From Sthenelais limicola (lineage: Eukaryota > Annelida > Polychaeta > Phyllodocida > Sigalionidae), in the NCBI GenBank assembly GCA_942159475.1, contig OW804096.1, forward strand, positions 130,004,941 through 130,068,940: a stretch of DNA of 64,000 bases, given 5' to 3'. Below, in pieces: positions 26,501 to 38,500 of this stretch. The notes under the pieces are model-generated. The model was not told the origin of the DNA and made no database searches. It saw nothing but the letters and a program-made list of their open reading frames with translations. The translations under genes and the position numbers were made by a program. Each line of letters begins with the position of its first letter. Position 1 is the first letter of the stretch.

Positions 26501-29500
26501 CACCGGAATCCATTCTTCCAATGTTTTCTCAATCCAGCTCCATCGTTCACACGCCAGTTTTTCCAAGTCACTAACTGTCATCCCAGTGTTACATGCCAAC
26601 AACTTAATTATAATATCTCTTGGGTAGTTGCAAGATTCTATTTTTAACATCGTCCCGACGAAATAACTCTTTAGCATCGACAGGTATATATACTGCTGCT
26701 TTCGTGATCGATCCTCCCAGCTCATGTGATTGACGGCTATTCTCTCCCTCCTATCTGGCATTTCTCTAATCAAGAAACGAGAGGCTCCCCACCAGATATT
26801 TTTTAAATGTGTTTCCATTTCAATTCGCCTCCTAGCGTTAGCCCCTCTGAATCTCAGGTGTGGTTTCTGCATATACAGACGAGCCAATCGAATCACCTGT
26901 ATTACCTCTGCCTTCTCTCCCCTGGTTATAGGTCTACACATTCTCCTCGATAGTCAGTATTCAATGCTCACAGGCCTATAAAACTGTATACTGTGTCCCC
27001 ACCCACTTTAAAAATACCTTCTCACTGCCTATAAGTGAATACACTTACCTTGACTTTCGCCCATGCGCTTGGACACAGCTCCTTAATGTTTAGCAGGTCC
27101 ACCTCTTCCGTGAAAACTGCGTTAATTTTATCTGCTGGGATGAAGGTTAGACCACTTATATATTGATAAAGAACCGCTCTATCACATTGTTCGTATGCCA
27201 ATCGTTTCTGCTCTGCTTCTAACGATAAAATATTGCATATTACCCGACGTATTAATACGTGGGCAATATATTTATGCTGCTGGTATTTTGTCCTTGCCAA
27301 TGGGAACACATCTGTGATGCTTTTCACCTCGTTGTCTGGCAATCTCAGATCAGCATACATGTGCCACAGGTACCACTCGTTTGTCAACCTTTTCTCGGGA
27401 CATCCTCCGTACCTGTGAGCTGGATGTATGGTAAATATTCTTATCAATCTTATAATCAGACGTTCTATGTCGTACATATCCTGTACCCCTAATGCTGCAC
27501 CAGGCAACTTATTCATCTTTCGACATCAACGGCGATGAGCGCTCCTTCCTCTCCACTTTAGTGCCACTGGGCAGCCCTTTTTCCCATCTTATTTTTAATT
27601 GCTCAACCCCTACCTTCTTCCGGGGCAGCTGACACTCTGGCACTATCCCATAAGTCATCTCCAAGCTTGACTTATTGGAGCAGCTTACTTTGCTGTTACC
27701 ATTTGTCTCTCATATCCTACTCACCATGCCTTATGCGTATTCTGGCCATACCCTTTCAACTTCGTGATACATCATTTCTCCTGTTTTACGTATCTGCTAC
27801 GCCTGGGGCTTCTCATATTAGCCGAGCATTGTTGCCACAAGAATGTCACCCACAGTTAGTCGGCAAGCGACTTTATTCTACCTTATTTCACCCGCATCTC
27901 CCTTCCCCACTTACTATCCATTGTATAAGTCCTTTATTTACCCAATGAGAACTGTTAGTGACAATTAACTTTGCTTACCCTTTTTCTCGGATAAGCAAAG
28001 CTTTCCTAGACCTTCATATAATATTAATTCTTTAGGAAATTATTATGGCATATACTAGGGTATTCTCCCATGCCAGACTGTAGTCACGGCATTAGATTCT
28101 CTCCCTCCTTCCATCTGAACCCGCACAGGAGCTGTTTAGTTTGTTTTTTTTTGTTTTCTTTTTTGTGTCTTTCTTTTTCTACCCTCAATTCCAACCCAAC
28201 CTCCCTTTTTATTCACTCGTGATTAAACCCCATTTTGCTGAGATAACTCCTCACACCAGGCGCGGCTCACTCCCATTCACTTCCCCGTATTACTTTCACA
28301 TAAAACCACTGTTGCTGGCTTGCAGCTCTCGCTTCGTGGTTACAACCCTATAACCACCACAGCTGTTCGAGAATGTAAACACCGCGTCTGCACGAGCTCC
28401 CATGCCTGTTATATATTGTTAATGCGCCCTTGCCAAGGTACTACGTACTACACTTATTCCATCTATTCTATTAACGTTCTACAGGATCTGGAGAATCTAC
28501 TGTGTATCCTCTATCTCATTCTTATCCTTCTCTCCCTCCTCTTCAGGCCAATTGCAGCCTATTTCTTCTGTGCAGGCAATGTCCTGCCATCCCTTCTCAT
28601 CCAGCGGGCCCTTCTCTTCATACTCGTGCAAAGGTAGTAAATCTGGTGAGAGCAGTCTTTCCATAAAGTGACTGGTTTTGGATACACTGACCGGTTTCAA
28701 ATGAGATACATGCACTGGTTTAGGCAGTGTTGCTCCAGTATCCATCCTCCTTAGTTTGGCTGTGCACCCTGTGGGTCTTGCACAGATGACAAAGGGGCCA
28801 CAGAAATTCTTCTGCAACTTATATGCAGTTCCAGGTTGTAGTAGGCGATTCACCTTCATATATACCAACGATCCTGACCTCAACCTGTGTGCATTCGCCT
28901 GCCTATCATAATATTCCTTCATTTTCGCCTGTGACGTCAGTAATGCTTCCCGAGCTAGGTCCCCATAGATCTCTTGTTTTTCGACGATCTTGCCTAGCTG
29001 CTCCAGAAGGGGCCTCATTTCTCCCTCGTATTCCTTTAAAACATTTTCGTGAGGAAGTCGTGGGAATCTTCCATACATTAGCAGGTAAGCTGGGTAGTTT
29101 GTTGCGCTTGAATCCGACGCATTCATCGCAAATACAATCGGGGCCACAAATTGACACCAATTTTTCTGATCTTTATTTACGTATGCTCTCAGGGCCGTCT
29201 TCAGGCTACGATTAAATCTCTCGATTTGACCCTGACTCTGAGGATAGTAGCTAGATCCCAGGACCTGCCTAATCCCCATTACTGTGCAAAAATTTCTGAA
29301 CAATTTGCTAGTAAATGAAGAACCGTTATCGCTGAAAAGAGTGCATGGCACGCCCAAGACAGACACTACGTGCTCAAAGAATTCAGGTATCAAGGTTTCA
29401 GATTTTATGTCTTTTGTTGGCCAAGCTACACAGAACCTTGTGGCTACATCACAGACCGTGTGCACATATTTATAGCCTCTGCTCGATTCAGGCAGTGGAC

Positions 29501-32500
29501 CTATGGTATCAATCTTGATAGCGTCCCATGGTACCTGTGACAGCTCCTTAACGGTCATAGGTACCTTGATAGGATTAGGATTTGGTTTCACCTCCAGACA
29601 TTTCTGACAAGACCCAATATACTCACCTATGTCTCTAGCCATTGATGGCCAGTAGTACCGCGGTGAAGCAATGCTAAGCATTTTTTTTATACCCATATGT
29701 GCGCCCAAACCGACGTCATGTATTTGATTCAATAATTTTTCCACCATAGATTGTGGGACCACTAATTGCGCTCTCTCTTCTATCTGTGCCTTTCTCGTCC
29801 TTGGTGGTACCCTGTACAGGATGCCGCCTGATAGCAAGAAACAGTCGTGTTGCAGCAAAACTCCCCTTGCTCTCGTGTTATCCTTCGGGAGCTTTTCCCT
29901 CTCAATGTAATTTGTCATATCGCTGCAAAACTCGTCAGTTATTTGCTCCTTCTCGAACACCTCTCTCGTACCTAAAGTCCCATACTCAGTGATGAGCCTT
30001 TCATAGAACGCCGTATCGGTGATTTGCACTTCTCTAGCCCTTACTCCCTTTCGTCTTTTCTCTCTTTGATACTTACCAACCAATGACGGGACTCCCAAAG
30101 TCTTCCTCCGTCTTGACACTCCTCTGTGGATTAGGTCTGTCCCCTCTGGTGTCTCTTCCTCAGCCTCTGTCTCCTCCTCTCGTGCTGGTGTGTCATGGTT
30201 GCCAGTATCAGACTGACTATCCCCCTCTTCTGAGTCTTCCTCCCCTAATTTCCTTGCCTTGTCTCTTTCCTCGATATATAGCGCCATCCTTTCCGTTACA
30301 CGCGGGTTTTTTCTAGTAACCATCATTATTTGCTCCCCTGGCGTGCCCAGGCGTGTCACCACTGTGCCATCGACTCTTGGGAAGTCCCTACTATCATCCT
30401 CGATAGGCGCTGTGTCTTGCTCTGGTTCTGGTGCACTTACCTGGATAATTGGCGTGTCATCCTTCTCATCTCGCCTCTTATTTCTGAGACGTCCATTTTT
30501 TAAGATTGACGGTCTCCTATACTTTCTGATGGGCGATGCTTCTAGTACCTCCTCCTTATCAAAGAATCGGATGTGATTCACCGCCTTGAATCTTACCTGC
30601 CTCTGCTGCGGTCCCTGCTCTTCTTTTGCTGTAATGCCATCCCCAAAATATGGCATTCTTGATAAAATATCGGCTGTGATGTTGCATTTTCCTTTGATGT
30701 GCCGCAAGGTGAAATCAAAATTACTGAACCAGTCGATCCAACGAGCCATTCTTCCTGTAAGATCCTGTTTAGCGTTTAAGGCTAATAATGCCGCATGATC
30801 AGTGTATACCTCAAAGTGACTGCCCAGAACGTAATGCTTAAACTTTTCCAAGCCATACCGGACCGCCACCAATTCTTTTTCTGTCGCCGAGAAATTTTGT
30901 TCAGCGGAAGACAGGCTTCTTCCTGCAAACGCAACCGGCCTATGGAAGCAATTATCATGGAGCTGTGTCAACACGATGCCAATCCCAATTCGAGAAGCAT
31001 CACACCAGATAGTGAACCCTTTAGAATAATCAGGGTATCTTAGAACGACATCTTCGCACATTGACCGCTTTACTGCCTTAAACGCTCTATCTGCCTCTGT
31101 ATTCCACTGAAAACGCTCTCTTCTACCAAGCTTCTTCGTCAGCTGGTACAAGGGGACCATTTTATCTGCAAACCCTGGAATGAATGTCCTATAGTAATTT
31201 GCCAGACCGTTAAAGGCCCTCATTTCCCTGACAGTTTTTGGTATTGGATATGAACGAATTATACGAACCTTCTCTGGGTCCGGCTGCAACCCATCTTTCG
31301 TTACTACAAACCCTAGAAATTGCATTATTTCATACCCAAACGCACATTTCTCCGCCCTGAACTTAAGCTTCGCCATTTGGAATGCTTGCAATACCTCTTC
31401 CACGTGCTGCAGATGCTCCTCCCATGTTTGTGATGCTATAATTACATCATCCATGTAGGGCAGTGCATTTGGCACATATTTTAAAACGTTCTCAATCACC
31501 GAATGAAACGCTTTTGGCGAAGTTTTGAGCCCCATAGGCATGACCTTGTACTGGAACACCCCCCTGGGTGTGACAAAACTAGTTTTGGGCTTGTCTTCTG
31601 GCCTGAGAGGCACTTGAAAAAATCCTGAATGGCAATCCAATTTTGAGAAAAATCTTCCCCCCAGTCCCCCGACGTTTTCCAACGTCTCGTCTGCTGAAGG
31701 GAAGACCCTACATTCGTTCTTTATACATTTATTAATTTTTCTGTAATCTATGACAATTCTATATTTTTTGTCCTGTCTTGCAGCTGCTTTCCCTTTCTCC
31801 ACTAGAAAGCATGGCGCAGCAAATTCAGACTCGCCATTCGTTCGTTCAATAATGCCCAAACGCATCTGCTCTTCCAGCATTGTTTCCAGTACCCTTGTCA
31901 TATGAGGGTTTGTACGGTATGGACTTCGAATAGGGGCCACGTAATCTTCTTTCAACTCTATTTTATGTGCAAAAATGTCAGTTGTCGATATCGGCGAATC
32001 TTTTGTGGCGAAGACCGCGCGGTAACGCTGTAGCAAACTCGCCATACTTAGTTTCTGCTCCGCCGTCAGATTCTCGCCTAGGGTGTAATCAACCCTAGTC
32101 TCACTGCATTTTGTGCTACCTACCTCCTCGATCGGTCGCTCAGACTGACCGGGAACCCCAGCTTTTACATAGTCATCTTCATTGACCACTGAAAATGCTG
32201 CCAAAACCGAACCCTTTCCCAATTTTATTGGCGTGTTAGCAGCGTTAAATACGGTAACCGGTATATTGTTTCCCCCCCGCTGTGGTCTCACGAGGGCTCT
32301 CTTGACCGCAAATGGGACCTGCACACATCTTTTCAAATTGTCAACTACTCCTACTGCATGATTTAAATTTTGATGCGCCGAAACCACTGCCATGCAAGTA
32401 AATTCTGATTTCGGAGGTATTAATTTAGGCTTAGTTATTCTAACGGTGTAATGGTCAGGGTCTTGGATTTGGAAGTCAATCTTGGCCTTTCTTGCTTTCA

Positions 32501-35500
32501 AGAAATCGACTCCTATGATACACTGAAGGGATAAACCCTTCACAACATAAAACCATGCGTTAGTGCGAACTTTTCCAATGTTAATAGACAACAACACCCT
32601 TTCATTCGACTTGTGGCGCCCCCCATCGGCTGTGTAAATAACCAGATATGTCTGTACACGGCGGAGCAGCGCCCCTTTTTCCTGCACTACTTGGTTTAAC
32701 GTATCAGTCGAAATACAACTGATACTAGCTCCCGTGTCCACCAGGCAGCTAATTTTTGCTGAGCCAACTGTGCAAATTGTTCTGCAGTTTTCCAGTTGGA
32801 CTGTCACTTTCCCCGCGTCACTGTCCTGTAACACCAGGCGTGAGGAACGATCATCGTCCTCCTCACTATTAATTATACTGTTTTGTGTCACCTCTTTATG
32901 TTTACTTAAGGACATCAACCCATTGTCCTTTTTCTTCTGAAGTTTCAATTCCTGCACCGCTCTATCATTTTTACGCTGCTCTTTTTTCTTCTCCTGTAAT
33001 TTCCATCTTCTCCTCTTCTGGTTCCACCTCTTTCTCATTGCTTTTTTCACCTCCTTTTCTCGAAAGGCCATCTCCTGCACCTCCTGAGTTCCTTTCTCTT
33101 GACTCATACTTATGTCACTATCATCTATTGAAACTGAACTTCCGCTTTCATCCTCTCCATCTTCCTCAGATTGATCCTCCCTTTCTGCCGGTATGGCTGG
33201 CAACATTCCAACCGGCGTATCTACTGAAAATTCTGCCGATACACTCCGTTTTTCACCACCCCAGTTGTTTTTGGTGATTGAATGCTTAATCTCTTATTCT
33301 TATCTCTCTCCTGGCGTCTTTCCCCCTCACCTCTTCTAGGAGTCCATTCTCTTTCCTGGCGTCTCTCTTCCTCACCTCTTCTAGGAGTCCATTCTCCTTT
33401 CTCCTCTACTGGTAGGCTTCTAGCAGGACCGGGGTGTGATCTGACATCACTGGGAGTAACGTCATAACCCTTCATTGCCAGAGAAGCTATCATTGATTGA
33501 GTAGATCCCACTAGGTGAAGTCTCAGTGCTTTTTCATTTTGCTCGTCCGACAACTCATGTTTTCTGGCCGCTCTTCTAGCCTCTTCACAAGTGCGAGGAG
33601 CCTCTGTCAGGACTCTCTCTGCTAATCCATCCTTTAAACCTGCTATAAAAGCCTTCAGTTTCTCATCCTCGTGCAGTGATGTCCTTGCCAGCAATACCAG
33701 CATGGCGTCTGCATATGTCTCCACACTCTCACCTGTCTCCTGTCGTCGCCGGGAATAGTCATCCTTCACCTCACTATACGGCATTTCCTGAAACTTGGTC
33801 AAGAATTTACTTTTGATATCTGAGTACGACAGTGTACCCCGTTTTCTGGCTGCAACTGATGCGACTTGTTGGTAATATGCTTTAGCTGATCCCTCCAATC
33901 TACCACCCAGCCCCTGCAGCCAGTACATCTCAGGTATGCCCAAGGCACTTGCATAGTCCTCATACTCTGTCAGGAATTCAGACACATTTCTGGTTGCCGT
34001 TGAATGCCGAAAATTTTCAGGCCCCCTAATGAAGTGTCTCATTGCTGCCCCTCCCCCTTCGTTAGACTTATCTGACCATCTTCCTGTTTGTGCAGGGGTA
34101 AACGCTGGGAGCACATTAGGTAGCCTATACATCTCGGTTATATCCCCGGAATCTTCTGAGCAAATTGTGCTACTAACACCTATTTTCGTTGCTTGCTGGT
34201 TTGCTCTCTGGGGTGTCCGCAGTACGCTATTTTTAGGCTGCTCTACCCCTCCAGCGTTCGTGAGATTTCTGACCATGTCTGTAAGGTTTTTCCTGTCCTG
34301 TTTGTAACGCACAGACGCATCTCTAAATAGGGCACTCTCCTTTTCATGTTCTATTTTCAGCTTATCCATCTCTTCTGCTAGCCAGTTTGCCCTTGCTTCC
34401 CTTATTTGGTTTTCCTTTTCCATTTCCTCACACCACTCTCTATTTCTGGCCTCTCTCACCTCCTCCATTTCATGTCTTGCTATTTCTGCCCTCTCCCACT
34501 CCTCCCGATCGCTTTCTTCCTTCCTATTGGCTCTAGCTCTGGCCCGTCTTTCCTCCTCCAGCTCCCTTTTCAGCTCCTCCAACTCCTTGTTATGGTTTTC
34601 TTTTTCATTCGTCATATATTCGTTTCTCTGTTGTTCTGTTTTTTCCATTTTCTGTTGTGCATTTTTCCAGTCATTCTGCAGCGTTACAATTATATCCCTA
34701 TTTCCGTCTTCTGCAGTTTTCACCCTTCGTCGCGCGCCCTCCTCCCATGCTAGTTTTAGTACGTTTATCCTAGCTTCGTGCCTATCTTCGGCATCTTTTA
34801 ACATTTTTTCATTCGTTCGTTCCCAATCATTTCTCATATCCTGGACTGTCCTCAGGGTATCTTCCTCCGCTGCCTTAAGAGCGGCTTGAGTTCTCTGCAA
34901 CTCTTTGCTGACAATATCCACGCTTTGCCTGAGCAGCTCCTCTTTGGCCCCTTGCGGGCTTAAGTAGTCAAAGTCTGGATTATAAGGGAGTGGCACTAAT
35001 GGCTCTGTGTAATATGGCGGCTTACCAGCGTCCCACGTTACTTCAGGTATTAATGGCACACTAGGGTCATCACAAAAATCTGCTGCGAATGGATTGTTTC
35101 TCTTGGGCCTAGCACCTCCCACTGCTGTACTCTCCGCGCTCAAGTTAGCGTAACTCGGTGGTCCCTGGACAGAAGAGTCCGGAGATGAATCTTCTGTACT
35201 CTCTCTTTCTGTCTTTACCTCCCTATTCACATGAACCCCCACACTAGGTCTTGCGGACGCCTTCATTCTTGCCAATCTCTTCTCCATTAATTTAGCAAGA
35301 TTTTTTATTCCATCTTTGATTATGGACACCTTCTCCCTCTCCACTTTGCCGATTCGTTCTGTTGTTTCAGCAAAGTTCTTTGCACTTTGTGTAATTCGAG
35401 CATTGTTCTCCTGTATTTCCTTCACCAAGTCCGCCACTGACGACCCCTGTTTCGACATTTAACCAAATACTCACCCCCCCCTCTGCACACAATCTCCAAT

Positions 35501-38500
35501 CCCGTGGTTCTCCAACCAGTGTTGCGCGCGTAGCTTCGGATCTTTATGCTATTGGGCGGTGCATCGGGCCAGGGTGAATATATCTAGCTAGTGTTCATAT
35601 GCGTTCGAATATACTCGGACTTCGGGGTATTGCCTCTCATGATGTTTAATATAGAACGTTATATTGTAGGAGACGATAGGCGATATTGAATAGAGAGTCA
35701 TGGTGATATATAGTAGCTGTAGGTTTCCGGTATGAACAACACAACACGATGAGTTTTAGTACGCCACTACTTGTGTATTGTATCTTATCCTGTACATAGA
35801 TGCTAGGTTGATGTTAGTGTAGACATTGAATCATATGAGATCTTATGAGACTCCTTCCCTGTATTCTTACGGTTGTTACTGCATGACAATCCGAGATCAG
35901 GGTGGTATAATATATTGGTTCTAGCGCACATAGTGCGTCTAGTACGTCTTGGTATCTACTGCATATCTCTCTATATCCCAGTCTATATGAGTGTCCCAAG
36001 TCTCTCCCCTTCTATGTATGTATTCTTTTGTATATCCCAGTATTCCCCGTATATATACCCCGGGGGGGTGAGTGTCGGGTATCCGTATTGGTGGACCCTT
36101 TATCCTATGATACCTTTCCCTCCCTCTAGCCCCTCCCCTTCCCTTAGCGCATGCCTCAATAAAAGAAACATGTCCTATCCTACTACCCACCCTACTGCCC
36201 TCTCGTGTTAACCACGGTTACTACACTATAGTATAGCCCGGGAGTATAGCCAATAGTATTACTAGTATAAATGGCAGAACCCCTACTGGTATACAGACAT
36301 GTATAGCTCTGGTTTAATTTAAAGAATTCAGACATCGGGGTTCCTACCTAAAATGGCCATGAATATGACTCCACATTACACATTACACATGTGGAGTCAT
36401 ACATTAAGCAGCCATAGCTAGCCATCACTCACTCACTCCTAAAATTAAACAACGGTTTTCAGACTAAAGTCGTAAAGAGAGTGCATAACTTTCTTCATTG
36501 AACTGTTTCTATAATGGTACAACATCATAAGCTGATTGGATGAATTTTTACATTAACGTGTACGGTATACGTGTGATCTTGAATTTTCTGCTTACCTGGT
36601 TTACTAATAGTGTCCCGTTGATGTTATTTAGGAGGGTCCACCTCTGGTGCTGATGGCAAGCCAAAATTCACAATTGACCAGCTACTCGATAAGGTAAGGA
36701 TTGAAAGTCGCCAATCATGCGGAAAAAGTAGATTAAACGGTCCTATAATTATATAGATGCAGTTTTAGTCTTCCATGGACAAAATTGCTCTCCTATTTTT
36801 GGCCTTTACTAATATTGTTTTCGGACCAAAGGAATGCATCTAATGTTATAATATAAACAATTCACCTTTTAAGTAAATACAACTCATAATTATATGAAGC
36901 TTTAATTCTAGCGTCGCCATAATATTATTAGTATTTATCTATTGCAGTATTGGGATTCATTTTATAGTATTCCGGGCGAATGGTCTTTCTCCCTCCTTCC
37001 ATAGTCTAATATAATATGTCTGAATGATTTTATCTAGACCCAACTTTTCTGGAATTCAAAGGATCTGCTGTTTTACTCCTAATTAAATTTGATATATTAG
37101 TTTCTTTTATTAGTCACTTTTTGTAGTTCTTCCCCATTGCTTTAATATCAGATGTTTGAGTTTTTTCTATCTTGGATAGCATACATTTTATCTTCAATTG
37201 CCTATTTCAATTTCTTAGGGTCCGCTATATATAACGTTATGGTTGTACTTTCCTATATGTTACCAGGTTGACGAATACCTTGATGAATTCAACTATGAAA
37301 TGGCACAACGGTTTTGTCAGCGTGCTTTGGAAATAGATGCTGATCATGTTAGAGCATTGGAAGTGTCGGGCACTTTACTTTTGGAATTGGATCAAACAGA
37401 GAAGGCAAAACAGGTACGGTACCAGTAACCTTTCACCAACGCCCACTACGCCTAAAGGTTCGACGAATCATATCCTTAATTTCCCCCAGGCAAATTAAAT
37501 CTATCGCACCTATTTAACGATCACTCACACAGACATACATATTAGACACACACTAGTGACTAGTAATATAATGTAAATCCAAACAAGTCAAAATTTCAGA
37601 CATCCTTCCTTGTTCCCTACCATATCGGCGATAGTGATTAATAATAATATCAATGACAATGTGATGGCGACATAGAAGAATGCTTCTCTATGTAGACGAC
37701 AATCACCCATTCATTGCCTTTACTTGAAGCACGGTAGTAAATGAATAACTAGAAGTGAAACCGATCAATTTTAGAATATCTTCACTAGTACATGATCTAC
37801 AATACAGACCTATAAATGTTAGTTTTTTATGGAAAAGGTAAATAAATAGGTCACCATACGATTTTACATTCCTTGATTATTTTCAGTGTTTCGGTCGCGC
37901 TATAGAACTTCAGCCCGATGAGGGACACGCTAAATATATGTACATGGGACAGCTTCTTACCGGTAACGACGCTATATCATGTTTTAAACGGGGTGTAGAT
38001 ATTATGGAAAAGGCTGTTCAGAGTCAAGCGGTGAGTCCCGGTAAAATACTGCTACATCTTTGCAATTCTTGTTATAGGAAGAAAGAAATTATTTAGATGT
38101 GAGACGACCTCTTTCAAAGTAAGAAGTGGGATGGTCTTTTTGTTAATGGGCCATCATGATGTTTTTTTAAAGTAAATGATGACAATATTTTTGTCTTATA
38201 GGCTGCAGCCACATCAAGCCAGATCAGTCCAGAGGATATATCGAATGCTTACTGTGCTATTGCTGAAATATATCTCACAGATGAATGGTACGGTATTATG
38301 CATAATTATAACAAACCCACTCCAATTTTATTTCATCCTGTCAATTATTGTGCTTTCAGAAAGAGTGGAAAATTATATGGTATGATAAAATCGTATGGCA
38401 TACATGGTGTAAAGACAACGCATTCGTTATTCATTTCTAAAGACAATATTTGTTTTTTTCATCATAGCATGGCCGAGGATGCTGAAGCACAGTGTCAGTC

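Larger units (their letters stand above)
15155..36225 (-). mobile_element. Giant Ty3/gypsy-type LTR retroelement with gag, pol, env and five accessory ORFs
   Basis: The 21,071-bp element is bounded by two 706-bp LTRs and flanked by CTAT on both sides (15151-15154 and 36226-36229), a 4-bp target duplication; ACTAT/5 bp is possible if the LTR ends one base earlier. In its own direction it carries gag, pol (PR-RT-RNaseH-IN order), five related accessory ORFs, env, and a non-coding tail. All large frames are open and catalytic residues are present. RT-RNaseH-IN order and an F-type env place it with Ty3/gypsy elements related to errantiviruses, but those are usually 7-9 kb. It sits antisense in intron 1 of the Acl4-like gene. 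The single LTR difference and intact ORFs indicate recent insertion; whether it is still active or infectious cannot be told from sequence. Confidence 0.95.

Noticed and set aside
26239..26571. 110-codon minus-strand ORF overlapping accessory ORF B
   Set aside because: It lacks the shared accessory motif and overlaps B in another frame, so it is treated as chance, although a spliced use cannot be ruled out.
33300..33400. Gag C-terminus as a zinc-knuckle nucleocapsid
   Set aside because: No CCHC pattern can be found; the region is an Arg-rich tandem repeat instead.
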